From assembly GCA_902614085.1 (NCBI GenBank), contig CACMJS010000001.1, positions 735,127 to 799,126 of the forward strand: a DNA stretch of 64,000 nucleotides, written 5' to 3'. Both the position numbers and the translations under genes were made by a program. The notes beneath the pieces are model-generated. The model ran no database searches. It was not told the origin of the DNA and was given only the letters and a program-made list of their open reading frames with translations. This DNA is from an uncultured Alphaproteobacteria bacterium. GTDB lineage: Bacteria > Pseudomonadota > Alphaproteobacteria > HIMB59 > GCA-002718135. Below, piece after piece: positions 43,964 to 52,904 of this stretch (positions are counted from its first letter, which is position 1; the number at the start of each line of letters is the position of its first letter).

Positions 43964-44054
43964 CCGAGAATCGGGTATTTATTGCTTAGGTTTATTTTCT
44001 ATCCATAAACCAACGATGAAAAGAAGGGATATTCGCCGTGTCCCTTCTTTTTTT
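43964..44054 (+). terminator. Multi-hairpin region ending in an intrinsic terminator
   Basis: Three hairpins follow one another on the plus strand: CCGA/TCGG (43964-43974), GGTTTAT/ATAAACC (43989-44011) and AAGAAGGGA/TCCCTTCTT (44021-44049) with a T run behind the last. The final one is a clear terminator between the convergent methyltransferase and mntR genes; on the minus strand it is followed by a shorter T run. The other two could belong to the mRNA 3' end, or the whole could be a short separate RNA; I cannot tell. Confidence 0.75.
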
Positions 44055-44091
44055 ATACACTAGATAAAATTGATTTGGCAATGAATTAAAT

Positions 44092-44496
44092 TTATTTTTT
44101 TGAGTTAAAATTATCCATTTTTCGAAGTGTTTTTTCACTAACATGATGCTCTATTCCTTCAGCATCTTCTGAGGCCGTATTCTTGTCTAAACCAAGATTT
44201 AGTAAAAAATTGTATACTATATTATGCCTTTTTTTTGATTCACTGGCAATTTTCTGACCTTTAAAAGTTAAAAAAATTGATCGATAAGGTTCTCTTTTAA
44301 TATAACCCTGTGTTTGTAATCGTTGTATTGTTTTATTGGCAGTCGCTTGTGCAATACCCAAACTTTCAGCAATATCAACAATACGAGCTTCACCTTTGGA
44401 ATTTAAAAGTTCTGCAATTAGTTCTAAATAATCTTCAGTATTTTCTGTTTTATGAGCATTTCGGACTTTGCTGAACGACATCCCTTTACTTAACAT
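44092..44496 (-). CDS. mntR: Manganese-responsive regulator MntR
   Basis: DtxR/MntR-family repressor, about 134 aa. Helix-turn-helix GEARIVDIAESLGIAQATANKTIQRL, then metal-binding residues in RHNIVYNFLLNLGLDKNTASEDAEGIEHHVS (His, Glu and His positions as in MntR). The start is uncertain: TTG 44505 in the track, ATG 44496 chosen here, ATG 44481 possible. It is divergent from a putative manganese exporter gene with a palindrome between them, which is consistent with control of manganese levels. Confidence 0.92.
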   Translation of the reverse strand: MLSKGMSFSKVRNAHKTENTEDYLELIAELLNSKGEARIVDIAESLGIAQATANKTIQRLQTQGYIKREPYRSIFLTFKGQKIASESKKRHNIVYNFLLNLGLDKNTASEDAEGIEHHVSEKTLRKMDNFNSKK

Positions 44497-44529
44497 AAAA
44501 ATCAATGAAAATTAACAGAAAATGTAGCC

Positions 44530-44550
44530 ATAGCTATATTTATTAGCTAT
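44530..44550. promoter_or_regulatory. Probable MntR operator
   Basis: ATAGCTA-N7-TAGCTAT is an inverted repeat in the 65-bp region between mntR and the divergent exporter gene. The half-sites carry the ATAGC/GCTAT core seen in mntR boxes of enterobacteria, although the spacing is wider. Position 12 bp ahead of the exporter start suggests control of it and of mntR itself. Confidence 0.55.
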
Positions 44551-44561
44551 ATATACATTTA

Positions 44562-45713
44562 ATGAATGCACTAATTAACGCTATTAATGAAAAAACAAAG
44601 ATCATTCTTGAGAATGATGGAAGGTTATTAAAGAAATCTTTCTTTGGTCTATTATTACTTTCTCTTGTTTTTCAAGGAGGTGAATTTGGTGAAGTTATTC
44701 GATCATCAATTATAGATGCTTACATACAGGTATCTGTTTTTGTTGGATTTACTCTATTTGTTTTTATTGGTTTGGATAGTTTAACAAAATTTGATGTAAA
44801 GAATTTTTTATCTAAAACACAAAAGTTCCATGTTGGTATAGCTGCATTTTTAGGTGCGATACCTGGCTGTGGTGGAGCTATAATAGTTGTGACACAATAT
44901 ATTCAGGGTCGTATTTCTTTTGGTTCTTTGGTAGCGGTATTAACAGCAACAATGGGTGATGCAGCTTTTTTAATACTTGCTATTGAGCCCACAACAGGAC
45001 TTTTAATATTTGGTATTGGAATAATTGTTGGATCAATTTCAGGTTATATTATCGATTTTATTCATGGTATAAATTTTATGCAATCAGAGACAAAAATAAA
45101 CGTTGAATTTGAAAAAATAAATAAAACCTTTGTATCAAATTTTAATTTCTTTTGGCTTTTTTTATTTATTCCTGGTTTTATTTTAGGTATTCTAGTTGCA
45201 TTTCAGATAGAGTTTGTTTCACCAGTTTACAACTCACTTTTAGTTTTTGTAGCTTCTGCTGGAGCAATACTTTCAATATTTATGTGGTCATTAAATCCAT
45301 TAAGTGATTTTCAATGCTCAACTGACAAAAGTAGAGGATTATTATCAAGAGTAGTTGATACAACTAATTTTGTAACCACCTGGGTCATTAGTGGTTTCCT
45401 TGTCTTTGAAATATTTATGTACTTTACAAGTTTAGATTTAAAAATATTTTTTGATTTATGGCTACCGTTTGTTCCATTAGTAGCAATTCTATTTGGTTTT
45501 TTACCTGGTTGTGGACCGCAAGTTGTTGTGGCAACGTTTTATCTAAATGGCTATATTCCTCTTTCTGCAGAGCTTGGTAATGCCATTTCAAATGATGGTG
45601 ATGCTTTATTCCCAGCAATTGCTCTTGCTCCAAAAGCTGCAATTTTAGCTACACTGTACAGTGCAATTCCCGCATTAGTTGTTGCCTACGGATATTTTTA
45701 TCTATTTGAGTAA
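44562..45713 (+). CDS. Putative manganese/heavy-metal transporter, ten-helix family
   Basis: 383 aa, mostly hydrophobic, with two related halves, each with an AIPGCGG or LPGCGPQ motif ([18 protein letters not shown] and [17 protein letters not shown]), and paired GDA motifs ([19 protein letters not shown]). This is the pattern of the ten-helix permease family (ArsP_2-like, DUF2899), commonly found beside mntR and annotated as a putative manganese exporter. The divergent mntR supports a manganese role; direction of transport is an inference. Confidence 0.85.
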   Translation: MNALINAINEKTKIILENDGRLLKKSFFGLLLLSLVFQGGEFGEVIRSSIIDAYIQVSVFVGFTLFVFIGLDSLTKFDVKNFLSKTQKFHVGIAAFLGAIPGCGGAIIVVTQYIQGRISFGSLVAVLTATMGDAAFLILAIEPTTGLLIFGIGIIVGSISGYIIDFIHGINFMQSETKINVEFEKINKTFVSNFNFFWLFLFIPGFILGILVAFQIEFVSPVYNSLLVFVASAGAILSIFMWSLNPLSDFQCSTDKSRGLLSRVVDTTNFVTTWVISGFLVFEIFMYFTSLDLKIFFDLWLPFVPLVAILFGFLPGCGPQVVVATFYLNGYIPLSAELGNAISNDGDALFPAIALAPKAAILATLYSAIPALVVAYGYFYLFE

Positions 45714-45717
45714 AATC

Positions 45718-45867
45718 TTGAAGAAAAACTTACCATCTAAAGTTTGTATTGTTTGCAATAGGCCATTCTCTTGGAGAAAAAAATGGGAAAGGGATTGGAA
45801 AAATGTTTTATATTGTTCTAAGAAATGTTCTAAGAATGGATTAAAAAAAAATAATAACAATAATTAA
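45718..45867 (+). CDS. DUF2256 family small zinc-finger-like protein
   Basis: Short Lys/Arg-rich protein of about 49 aa with two CxxC-like pairs (VCIVCNRPF and YCSKKCSKN) and the family core [13 protein letters not shown]. The TTG at 45718, 5 bp after the exporter stop, gives the usual MKKNLPSK opening; the track's ATG at 45679 lies within the exporter gene. Function of the family is unknown. The tail is Asn/Lys-rich. Confidence 0.78.
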   Translation: MKKNLPSKVCIVCNRPFSWRKKWERDWKNVLYCSKKCSKNGLKKNNNNN

Positions 45868-45876
45868 ATCTTATTT

Positions 45877-46026
45877 GTGACAGATAAATTAAATAAAGAA
45901 AAAAATAGACATAATTCAAAAGATGATTCTAAAAAAGAAATACGTGAAACGAGATTAAAAAGGTTAGAAAAAAAACTCAAATCCAATATTTTAAAAAGAA
46001 AAAAAGCTATCAACAAAAATGGATAA
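45877..46026 (+). CDS. Small basic protein, 49 aa, overlapping murA
   Basis: A GTG-started ORF not listed in the track, reading MTDKLNKEKNRHNSKDD, then a Lys/Arg/Leu-rich helix (RLKRLEKKLKSNILKRKK). It begins 9 bp after the DUF2256 gene and overlaps the murA start by 8 bp, a typical coupling distance. Composition is partly what an A-rich region gives by chance, so its reality rests on the spacing alone. No family is recognised. Confidence 0.45.
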   Translation: MTDKLNKEKNRHNSKDDSKKEIRETRLKRLEKKLKSNILKRKKAINKNG

Positions 46027-47275
46027 ATTAATAATAAAAGGGGGTTCTAAAATTTCTGGTTCAGTTAATGTACATGGATCAAAAAATGCTGCATTACCAA
46101 TAATTGTATCTTCTCTTTTATCTGAAAAAACTTTAAAACTCTCAAACGTACCTAATGTTGTTGATGTTCTAAATTTAATAAAATTACTAAAAAATTATGG
46201 TGTAAAAATTGAACACAAAAAAAATAAATTAAAAATAAATCCATCAAAGATTAAGAATCTATCAGCAGATTATGATGTTGTGCGAAAAATGAGAGCCTCT
46301 ATATTGATTCTAGGCCCATTACTCTCTCGATTTGGTGAGGCTAGAATATCTTTGCCAGGAGGATGTGCCATTGGAACTAGACCAATAGATATACATCTTG
46401 CTGGTTTATCAAAATTGGGAGCTAGTTTTGATATTCAAAATGGCTTTGTTGTTAGTAGTGTTAAATCGCAATTAATTGGTAATAAAATTAAATTACCTTT
46501 TCCAAGTGTAGGAGCTACTGAAAATATATTAATGGCATCGGTATTGGCAAAAGGTGAAACTAAAATTACTAATGCTGCAAGAGAACCAGAAATAGAAGAT
46601 TTGTCTAACTGTCTTATAAAAATGGGGGCAAAAATCGAAGGTCATGGAACAAAAACTATTCTTGTTCAAGGTGTTACAAAATTAAAAAAAGCAGAACATG
46701 AGATAATTTCCGATAGAATTGTAGCCGGCACATATATAATTGCAGCTTTGATGTTAAATTCAGTTTTAGAAATTAATAACTTTAATACTATTTATTTAAA
46801 ATCTTTAATTGATATTTTAAAAAAAATGGGTGCAAAATTAAAAGTGAGTAAAAATTCAATAAAAGTTTTTAAAGGATCGAAACTAAAATCTAGCAGTCTT
46901 TCAACAAGTCCATATCCAGGTTTCCCGACCGATTTACAAGCTCAGCTAATGTCTCTTATGTGTATCTCTGATGGGAAGTCAAAAATTAAAGAAACAATTT
47001 TTGAAAATAGATTTATGCATGTTCCTGAACTTAATCGGTTAGGTGCAAATATTACAGTAGAAAAAGATACCGCTACAATTATAGGTAATCAAACATTTAA
47101 AGGAGCTCAAGTAATGGCTAGTGATTTACGAGCTAGCATAAGTTTAGTGTTGGCTGCTATGAATGCAAATGGTCAAACAACACTTAATCGCGTCTATCAT
47201 CTAGATAGAGGGTATGAAAATATTGAAAAAACATTAGGTAGTTTGGGAGTAAAAATAAAAAGACAGAAAAACTAA
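46019..47275 (+). CDS. murA: UDP-N-acetylglucosamine 1-carboxyvinyltransferase
   Basis: Transfers enolpyruvate from PEP to UDP-GlcNAc, the first committed step of peptidoglycan synthesis. Conserved GSKNAALPIIVSSLL opening, active-site Cys in LPGGCAIGTRPIDIHL (about residue 116), GATENILMAS, and the late PGFPTDLQAQLMSL and RASISLVLAAM motifs. 418 aa, normal length. The Cys form is fosfomycin-sensitive in principle. It lies before hisG on the same strand. Confidence 0.97.
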   Translation: MDKLIIKGGSKISGSVNVHGSKNAALPIIVSSLLSEKTLKLSNVPNVVDVLNLIKLLKNYGVKIEHKKNKLKINPSKIKNLSADYDVVRKMRASILILGPLLSRFGEARISLPGGCAIGTRPIDIHLAGLSKLGASFDIQNGFVVSSVKSQLIGNKIKLPFPSVGATENILMASVLAKGETKITNAAREPEIEDLSNCLIKMGAKIEGHGTKTILVQGVTKLKKAEHEIISDRIVAGTYIIAALMLNSVLEINNFNTIYLKSLIDILKKMGAKLKVSKNSIKVFKGSKLKSSSLSTSPYPGFPTDLQAQLMSLMCISDGKSKIKETIFENRFMHVPELNRLGANITVEKDTATIIGNQTFKGAQVMASDLRASISLVLAAMNANGQTTLNRVYHLDRGYENIEKTLGSLGVKIKRQKN

Positions 47276-47321
47276 CTTTTTCTAGTTTTTTCTTTGATCA
47301 CAATATAAAAGCCTGCAATTT

Positions 47322-47969
47322 ATGAGCAAAATAGTTATTGCAGTACCAAGAGGCAGAATAACAAAAGAATGCAAAAATCTGTTACTTAAAACAAGTTTTG
47401 CTCCTGACCCTTTACTATTTGATAAAGACACAAGAAAATTAACTTTTAAATCTAAAAAAAGAAACATTGAGTATATTAAAGTAAGGGCCTTTGATGCATG
47501 TACATTTGTTGCATTTGGAGCTGCACAAATAGGAATAGCTGGTGAGGATGTAATTAATGAATTTGACTACTCAGAAATATATGCTCCACTTGATTTAAAT
47601 ATTGGTCATTGTCGAATTTCTGTAGCTGCTTTGAAATCTTTATTAAAAAAAGAGGATCCAGAAACCTGGAGTAATATTAGAATTGCTACTAAATACCCAA
47701 ATATTACTAAAAAATTTTTTTATAATAAGGGGATACAAGTAGAAATTATAAAACTAAGTGGATCTATGGAATTAGCCCCTTCTTTAAATATGTGTAGAAG
47801 AATTGTAGATTTAGTTTCTACAGGAAAAACATTGAAAGAAAATGGTTTGACTGAAATTGAAGAAATAATGAAAATTCAATCTAAATTGATTGTCAATAGA
47901 TCAGCTTATAAGACAAATATGAATGAGGTTTCAAAAATCATTTCTGAAATAGGTACTTTTGTTAAATGA
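47322..47969 (+). CDS. hisG: ATP phosphoribosyltransferase, short form
   Basis: First step of histidine synthesis. The 215-aa protein shows IVIAVPRGRITKEC, GAAQIGIAGEDVINE and the PRPP-binding loop GSMELAPSLNMCRRIVDLVSTGKTLKENGL. It lacks the C-terminal regulatory domain of long HisG, so it should need the partner HisZ, which is not in this window. It overlaps hisD by 4 bp (ATGA). Confidence 0.95.
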   Translation: MSKIVIAVPRGRITKECKNLLLKTSFAPDPLLFDKDTRKLTFKSKKRNIEYIKVRAFDACTFVAFGAAQIGIAGEDVINEFDYSEIYAPLDLNIGHCRISVAALKSLLKKEDPETWSNIRIATKYPNITKKFFYNKGIQVEIIKLSGSMELAPSLNMCRRIVDLVSTGKTLKENGLTEIEEIMKIQSKLIVNRSAYKTNMNEVSKIISEIGTFVK

Positions 47970-49246
47970 AAATAATAAAATTTAATAAAAATTTTTATAA
48001 TCAATTTAAGACAAAGATTGAAAAAAGAAATTCATTATCAAGTAAATCAATTCAAGAAGATGTAAAAAAAATTATTTATAATGTTAAAAAAAATGGCGAT
48101 AAATCTCTAATTAAGTATGCAGCAAAATTTGATAAAGTTAAAATTAGTAAACAAGATCTTAGTTTAGATTTATCTAAAATAAAAATACAATCTAAAATTG
48201 ATCCACAAATATTTAATAGTTTTAAAAAAGCTATAAAAAATATTTCATCGTTTCACAAAAAACAATTACCTAAAAATATCATCTATACTAATAATGGTGC
48301 AACATTGAAATCTGTATGGAAACCTATCGACTCAGTTGGCTTGTACGTACCTGGAGGAAGAGCTTTTTATCCTTCATCTTTAATTATGAATGCAGTACCT
48401 GCAATTATAGCTGGAGTAAAAAGAATTGTTTGCATAACACCACCAACTAAATCAATTAATCCATATTTTATAAAATTAATAAAGGAATTAGGTATTAAAG
48501 AAACATATTTTGTAGGAGGAGCTCAAGCTATTAGTGCACTAACTTTTGGCACTCAAACAATTAAACCAGTTAACAAAATTTTTGGGCCTGGCAATGCTTA
48601 TGTTGCAGAAGCTAAAAAGCAATTATATGGAAAAGTAGGAATAGATTTACTTGCAGGTCCATCAGAAATAATTGTTGTTGCTAATAATAAAAATAATCCA
48701 AATTGGGTAGCCTCTGACTTAATAGCTCAAGCAGAACATGATGAAAATGCACAGTCAATTTTAATTACAGATGATAAAAATTTTGCAACTAAAGTCTTAA
48801 ATTCAATTAAAAAAATTAAAAAAGATTTATCAAAAAAGAAAATAATTGAAAAAAGTTTAAATAATAATGGAATTATTGCTTTGGTCGATAATATAAAACT
48901 TGCTTCAGAAATCATAAATTTTGTTGCACCAGAACATTTACATATTCATATTTCTAATAATAAAAAATTATTATCGAACATAAATAATGCAGGTGGTATA
49001 TTTTTAGGTGAATACTCTGTCGAAGCTTTTGGTGATTATATTGTAGGAACTAACCATGTATTGCCGACATCGGGAGCTGCAAAATTTTCATCAGGTCTAG
49101 GCGTTTTAGATTTTATGAAAAGAACATCTGTTGTTGATATGAATAAAAAATCTTTTAATGCCCTTTCGGAAGATACTGAAAAAATGTCCGGACTTGAAGG
49201 TCTAGATGGTCATAAATTATCAGTTAAAATTAGACAAAAGAAATAA
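47966..49246 (+). CDS. hisD: Histidinol dehydrogenase
   Basis: Last two oxidations of histidine synthesis, histidinol to histidine, with NAD and zinc. 426 aa: PGGRAFYPSSLIMNAVPA near residue 130, the NAD-binding GPGNAYVAEAK, DLLAGPSEIIVVAN, the zinc and catalytic region DLIAQAEHDENAQSIL, and APEHLHIHI. Coupled to hisG by overlap. infA follows after 24 bp. Confidence 0.97.
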   Translation: MKIIKFNKNFYNQFKTKIEKRNSLSSKSIQEDVKKIIYNVKKNGDKSLIKYAAKFDKVKISKQDLSLDLSKIKIQSKIDPQIFNSFKKAIKNISSFHKKQLPKNIIYTNNGATLKSVWKPIDSVGLYVPGGRAFYPSSLIMNAVPAIIAGVKRIVCITPPTKSINPYFIKLIKELGIKETYFVGGAQAISALTFGTQTIKPVNKIFGPGNAYVAEAKKQLYGKVGIDLLAGPSEIIVVANNKNNPNWVASDLIAQAEHDENAQSILITDDKNFATKVLNSIKKIKKDLSKKKIIEKSLNNNGIIALVDNIKLASEIINFVAPEHLHIHISNNKKLLSNINNAGGIFLGEYSVEAFGDYIVGTNHVLPTSGAAKFSSGLGVLDFMKRTSVVDMNKKSFNALSEDTEKMSGLEGLDGHKLSVKIRQKK

Positions 49247-49270
49247 TATTTACTATAAGATTACAAAAAT

Positions 49271-49489
49271 ATGCCAAAAGAAGGATCGATTGAATTTCAA
49301 GGAGTTGTATTAGAACTTCTTCCAAATGCAATGTTTAAAGTAAAATTAGAAAATGATCATGAAATCTTAGCTCATTCATCAGGAAAAATGAGAAAAAATA
49401 GAATCAGAGTATTAGCTGGTGATAAAGTAACAGTAGAAATGACGCCTTATGATTTAACAAAAGGCAGAATTACTTTTAGATGGAAATAA
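49271..49489 (+). CDS. infA: Translation initiation factor IF-1
   Basis: 72-aa S1-domain protein that occupies the ribosomal A site during initiation. Sequence begins [27 protein letters not shown] and has the [19 protein letters not shown] core. The length and sequence are standard. Its stop overlaps the yacG start. Confidence 0.98.
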   Translation: MPKEGSIEFQGVVLELLPNAMFKVKLENDHEILAHSSGKMRKNRIRVLAGDKVTVEMTPYDLTKGRITFRWK

Positions 49490-49659
49490 AAAAATCTAAA
49501 AAAAATAATATCATTTCTTTAAAAAAAAAATCTAAATGCCCAACATGTAAAAAGGTTTCTAAGGAACCATTTATACCTTTTTGTTCAAAAAAATGTGCTA
49601 GTCTTGATTTGATGAAATGGCTCACTGATGAACATGGGCTGCAAATAAAATCTGATTAA
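49480..49659 (+). CDS. yacG: DNA gyrase inhibitor/zinc-binding protein YacG
   Basis: A 59-aa ORF missing from the track. After a Lys-rich N-terminus it has the YacG zinc knuckle KCPTCKK..., [18 protein letters not shown], with four cysteines spaced C-x2-C and C-x3-C. ATG 49480 overlaps the infA stop by 10 bp. E. coli YacG binds GyrB and inhibits gyrase; the N-terminal extension of about 18 residues here is unusual. Confidence 0.9.
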   Translation: MEIKKSKKNNIISLKKKSKCPTCKKVSKEPFIPFCSKKCASLDLMKWLTDEHGLQIKSD

Positions 49660-49711
49660 TTATTCTATTTTTAATTGAATTTAATTATAAATACTTTATC
49701 TGATGTCTTGT

Positions 49712-49787
<76 letters not shown>

Positions 49788-50009
49788 CTTTTTTTTCTTT
49801 TTTTTGAGGGTAACTTTTTTGCTTTTGCAAAGATAAACTACACAGCTTTTATTAGAGAAAAGTCTAAGTTTTGATAATTTTAGGTTAATTAATTAGGTCG
49901 TAAATGTTACCTTTTATTACCTTCGAAATGTTTTGTTTTATTTACACAATTTAATCCTACAATTCTTCAAAATTAGACTCTTAAAAAATTTGTGTTAAAG
50001 TGTTCTAAT
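49788..50009 (+). other. Intergenic region after tRNA-Phe
   Basis: 222 bp without a convincing gene. It opens with two T runs (TTTTTTTTCTTTTTTTTT) that probably end tRNA-Phe transcription, and then is plain AT-rich sequence that must contain the promoter of the downstream glycosyltransferase gene. A distant GGTAAC/GTTACC pair could form a weak stem but is not convincing. Confidence 0.5.
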
Positions 50010-50984
50010 ATGACTAAAAAAATTTTAGTTTTTTCAAATGGTGAAAAAATTGGAGATGGAATAATTAAGTTACAACTTCTTCACGAAATTAAAACAAGAC
50101 TTCCAGACTATAAATTATATTGGCTTACTAATAAGGGTAAAACTGTTTATTCAAGTACTCTTAAATTCATTGCAAGTAATTATATTGATGAAATTCTTGA
50201 TCAAGCAAATCTTAGTCCATTTTTTTGGAATAAAATATCAAAAAAATATAATTTAGAGAGTGATTTTTTTGATTATATTTTAGATACACAAAAATCAGTA
50301 ATAAGAACTATAGCATTAAAACGAATCAAGCATAAAAATTTTATTTCTGCATCAGCTAATGGTTTTTTTTCTTCTAAAAAAATTAAAAGCAACAAGAAAA
50401 GAAAGTATTATTTAAACCACATTTTAGATTTATTAGATTTAATAGTTTCTAAAAAAAATAGAAGTGATTTTAAAATTCCAATAAGTGAAAATCTCGAAGG
50501 AATAATAAGTAATATTTTATTAAAACATAAAAGCTATGTAGGAATTGCACCTGGTGCAGGTGAAAAAAATAAGATTTGGTCTTTAGAAAAATACATCGAG
50601 TTATGTAACTATCTTCAAGTAAATAATAAGACTATAGTCTTTTTTATTGGACCTGATGAACTTTATTTAAAAGAAAAATTAAAAAATATCTTTCCCCACT
50701 CAATATTTATCGAGGATCATATTACTGGATTTCAAAATATAGAAATTATTATGGCTACCACCAAATATTTACAATTAGCCATATCGAACGATAGTGGAGT
50801 TAGTCATATGTTATCAACTGGATATTGCCCATTAATTAAACTCTTTGGTCCAAAAGATTCTACAAAATTTACTCCAGAAAATCCAAATCTATTTTCTATA
50901 TCTTCAAGTGATTTTAACTCAAAAAATATCAATAAAATACCTGTCTCTAGAGTGATTGAAGAAATAGAAAAAGTTCTGATTTAA
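50010..50984 (+). CDS. Glycosyltransferase family 9 (heptosyltransferase-like)
   Basis: Cytoplasmic or membrane-face enzyme that adds heptose or a related sugar in lipopolysaccharide core synthesis, 324 aa from ATG 50010 (the track's TTG at 49992 adds six residues). The N-terminal ILVFSNGEKIGDGIIKLQLLHEIK is the ADP-heptose-like domain opening and VGIAPGAGEKNKIWSLEKYIELCNYL, plus AISNDSGVSHMLSTGYCPLIKLFGP, are the family 9 motifs. Confidence 0.87.
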   Translation: MTKKILVFSNGEKIGDGIIKLQLLHEIKTRLPDYKLYWLTNKGKTVYSSTLKFIASNYIDEILDQANLSPFFWNKISKKYNLESDFFDYILDTQKSVIRTIALKRIKHKNFISASANGFFSSKKIKSNKKRKYYLNHILDLLDLIVSKKNRSDFKIPISENLEGIISNILLKHKSYVGIAPGAGEKNKIWSLEKYIELCNYLQVNNKTIVFFIGPDELYLKEKLKNIFPHSIFIEDHITGFQNIEIIMATTKYLQLAISNDSGVSHMLSTGYCPLIKLFGPKDSTKFTPENPNLFSISSSDFNSKNINKIPVSRVIEEIEKVLI

Positions 50985-51043
50985 AATTTCATATATTAGA
51001 AGGTAGACAAGTATATTTTTCATCATTACTTGTTTATTTGTAT

Positions 51044-51751
51044 ATGTTCAAATTTGATAAACTTGTATTCGGAGATGCAGGGTGGGGCGATGAATTTCTT
51101 ATCGCAACACTCATGACTTTAATAGTAAGTATTTTATCAATGGGGTTAGGTCTTTTTTTAGCAATTATTACAGTTTGGGCAAAGATAATACAAAATAGAA
51201 TAACTAGATTTATTGCAAATTTTTATACAACAGTAATAAGAGGTGTTCCTGAATTACTAGTTATTTATCTAATTTTCTTTGGTGGCAATGCTGTTGTTAT
51301 GAGTATAGCTAAAGTATTTGGATATAATAAATATATAGAACTAAACGCACTTACAATTGCGACAATTGCCATTGCAGTAATATCAGCTACATATTCCAGT
51401 GAAGTTTTAAGAGCTTCTTATTTGGCTATATCTAAGGGTCAAATAGAAGCTGCAAGAGCACTGGGTATGAATAAATTTAGTATTTTTTTTAAAGTTATTT
51501 CGCCTCAAGTTATAAGACATGCTTTACCAGGAATAGGGAATGTATGGCAAATAACTCTTAAAGATACTTCCCTCATTTCTGTAACTGGTCTTGTTGAAAT
51601 TATGCGTCAATCTAGAATATCTTCTAACGTTGAGCATTCACCTTTAACTTTCTTAATAACAGCCGCAATATTGTATTTATGTTTAACAACAATCTCTGGC
51701 AGGGTTTTTAAAACACTAGAAGTAAATTATTCAAAAGGATTTTCTACATGA
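51044..51751 (+). CDS. Amino-acid ABC importer permease (HisQ/ArtQ type)
   Basis: 235-aa inner-membrane subunit of a polar amino acid importer. ATG 51044 is chosen over TTG 51038. Hydrophobic segments, the FYTTVIRGVPELLVIYLIFFGG stretch with the family RGxP motif, and the EAA loop EAARALGMNKFSIFFKVISPQ. It overlaps the second permease by 4 bp. No binding protein or ATPase gene adjoins it, so those may be elsewhere in the genome. Confidence 0.9.
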   Translation: MFKFDKLVFGDAGWGDEFLIATLMTLIVSILSMGLGLFLAIITVWAKIIQNRITRFIANFYTTVIRGVPELLVIYLIFFGGNAVVMSIAKVFGYNKYIELNALTIATIAIAVISATYSSEVLRASYLAISKGQIEAARALGMNKFSIFFKVISPQVIRHALPGIGNVWQITLKDTSLISVTGLVEIMRQSRISSNVEHSPLTFLITAAILYLCLTTISGRVFKTLEVNYSKGFST

Positions 51752-52458
51752 TTGAATTTTTAAATAGTATTCAAAATTCTCTTATTTATAAAAATTTCTT
51801 TTTGGTCCTATCTGGCTTAGATAATACAATTTTATTATTATTAATTTCACTACCACTTGGTTTTGTTTTAGCATTATTATTTGCCCTAGGAAGAGTTTCT
51901 AAAATTACATTATTATCAAGAACAATTGCTAGTTATATTTTTGTCATTAGAGGAACCCCTTTACTTGTTCAAATATATTTAATTTATTTCGGTTTAGGTT
52001 CTGTAAAATTTATTCGAGAAAGTTTTTTGTGGTATGCATTAAAAGAACCTTTTTGGTGCGGGGTAATAGCGCTTACAATTAATACTGTTGCATATGGAGC
52101 AGAAATTTTTCGCGGCGGTATTCAATCAATTGAGAAAAGTCAGGTTGAATCTGGTTTATCACTAGGATTTGGAAAATTTTTACTTTTAAGAAAAATTATA
52201 CTACCTATAGCTATACGAAAAGTTTTACCATCTTACGGTAATGAATTAATACTAATGGTTAAAGCAACCTCTTTAGTTAGTCTGACAACATACATGGAAA
52301 TGACAGGTATTGCTAGAAAGATAATGGCTAAAACATTTGCGCCAGTAGAAGCATTTATTGCTGCAGGAATTCTTTATCTTTTTTTAAATTTTTTAATGGT
52401 TCAATTTGTTAAATACTTAGAATGGAAGTATAATCCGCACTTAAGATTAAATAATTAA
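51748..52458 (+). CDS. Amino-acid ABC importer permease (HisM/ArtM type)
   Basis: 236-aa partner permease. FVIRGTPLLVQIYLIYFGLG and the EAA loop QVESGLSLGFGKFLLLRKIILPIAIRKVLP are family motifs. Coupled to HisQ-like gene by ATGA overlap; converges with the cytochrome c' gene, with ends overlapping by 4 bp. Substrate is probably a polar amino acid, class Arg/Lys/His/octopine-like (inference). Confidence 0.9.
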   Translation: MIEFLNSIQNSLIYKNFFLVLSGLDNTILLLLISLPLGFVLALLFALGRVSKITLLSRTIASYIFVIRGTPLLVQIYLIYFGLGSVKFIRESFLWYALKEPFWCGVIALTINTVAYGAEIFRGGIQSIEKSQVESGLSLGFGKFLLLRKIILPIAIRKVLPSYGNELILMVKATSLVSLTTYMEMTGIARKIMAKTFAPVEAFIAAGILYLFLNFLMVQFVKYLEWKYNPHLRLNN

Positions 52459-52904
52459 TTTCTAAATTTTTTATGACAAGTGCTGCAGTTTGCAGCCATT
52501 GTCTTAATAGCATCACTTATCATTTCTTTATCTTCTAATTCTATACTTAAAGATATCATTTCGATATCATCTACAAAGTTTTGGTTATATTCATTAAATG
52601 TCTCACGATCACTCCAAATATTATCGCTAGCTCCTTTTGCTTGACTATTTTCTGGATAAAAATCTTTAAATTTAGATGCTGAATGCAGAAGAGTTTCATT
52701 AAGCTCTAACATTTCCTCATATTGATCTGAATTTATTAGTCTGTACAGTTTGGATGATGAGCTTTTAATTTTTTGCATTAGTGCCATTCTTTCATTAACA
52801 ATCATTTCTAACGATTTGTCTTCTAATGTTACTTTGTGAGCTAGAACATATAAAGGAACGAATGAGACTAAAGTACTTAACGTTATTTTAAAGAGAATAC
52901 CCAT
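52455..52904 (-). CDS. Cytochrome c prime family protein
   Basis: 149 aa, periplasmic. A signal peptide (FKITLSTLVSFVPLYVLA) is followed by a mostly helical protein (SLEMIVNERMALMQKIKSSSSKLYRL and later helices) with the heme motif CSTCHKKFRN at the very C-terminus, the order typical of cytochrome c' (four-helix bundle). Likely electron transfer or gas binding. It overlaps the 3' end of the IolE-like gene by 17 bp on the same strand. Confidence 0.88.
   Translation of the reverse strand: MGILFKITLSTLVSFVPLYVLAHKVTLEDKSLEMIVNERMALMQKIKSSSSKLYRLINSDQYEEMLELNETLLHSASKFKDFYPENSQAKGASDNIWSDRETFNEYNQNFVDDIEMISLSIELEDKEMISDAIKTMAANCSTCHKKFRN

Noticed and set aside
43964-44054. yybP-ykoY manganese riboswitch beside the mntR/exporter genes
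   Set aside because: It lies at the 3' ends of the adjoining genes, not upstream of the exporter, and the conserved loops of that class are not seen.
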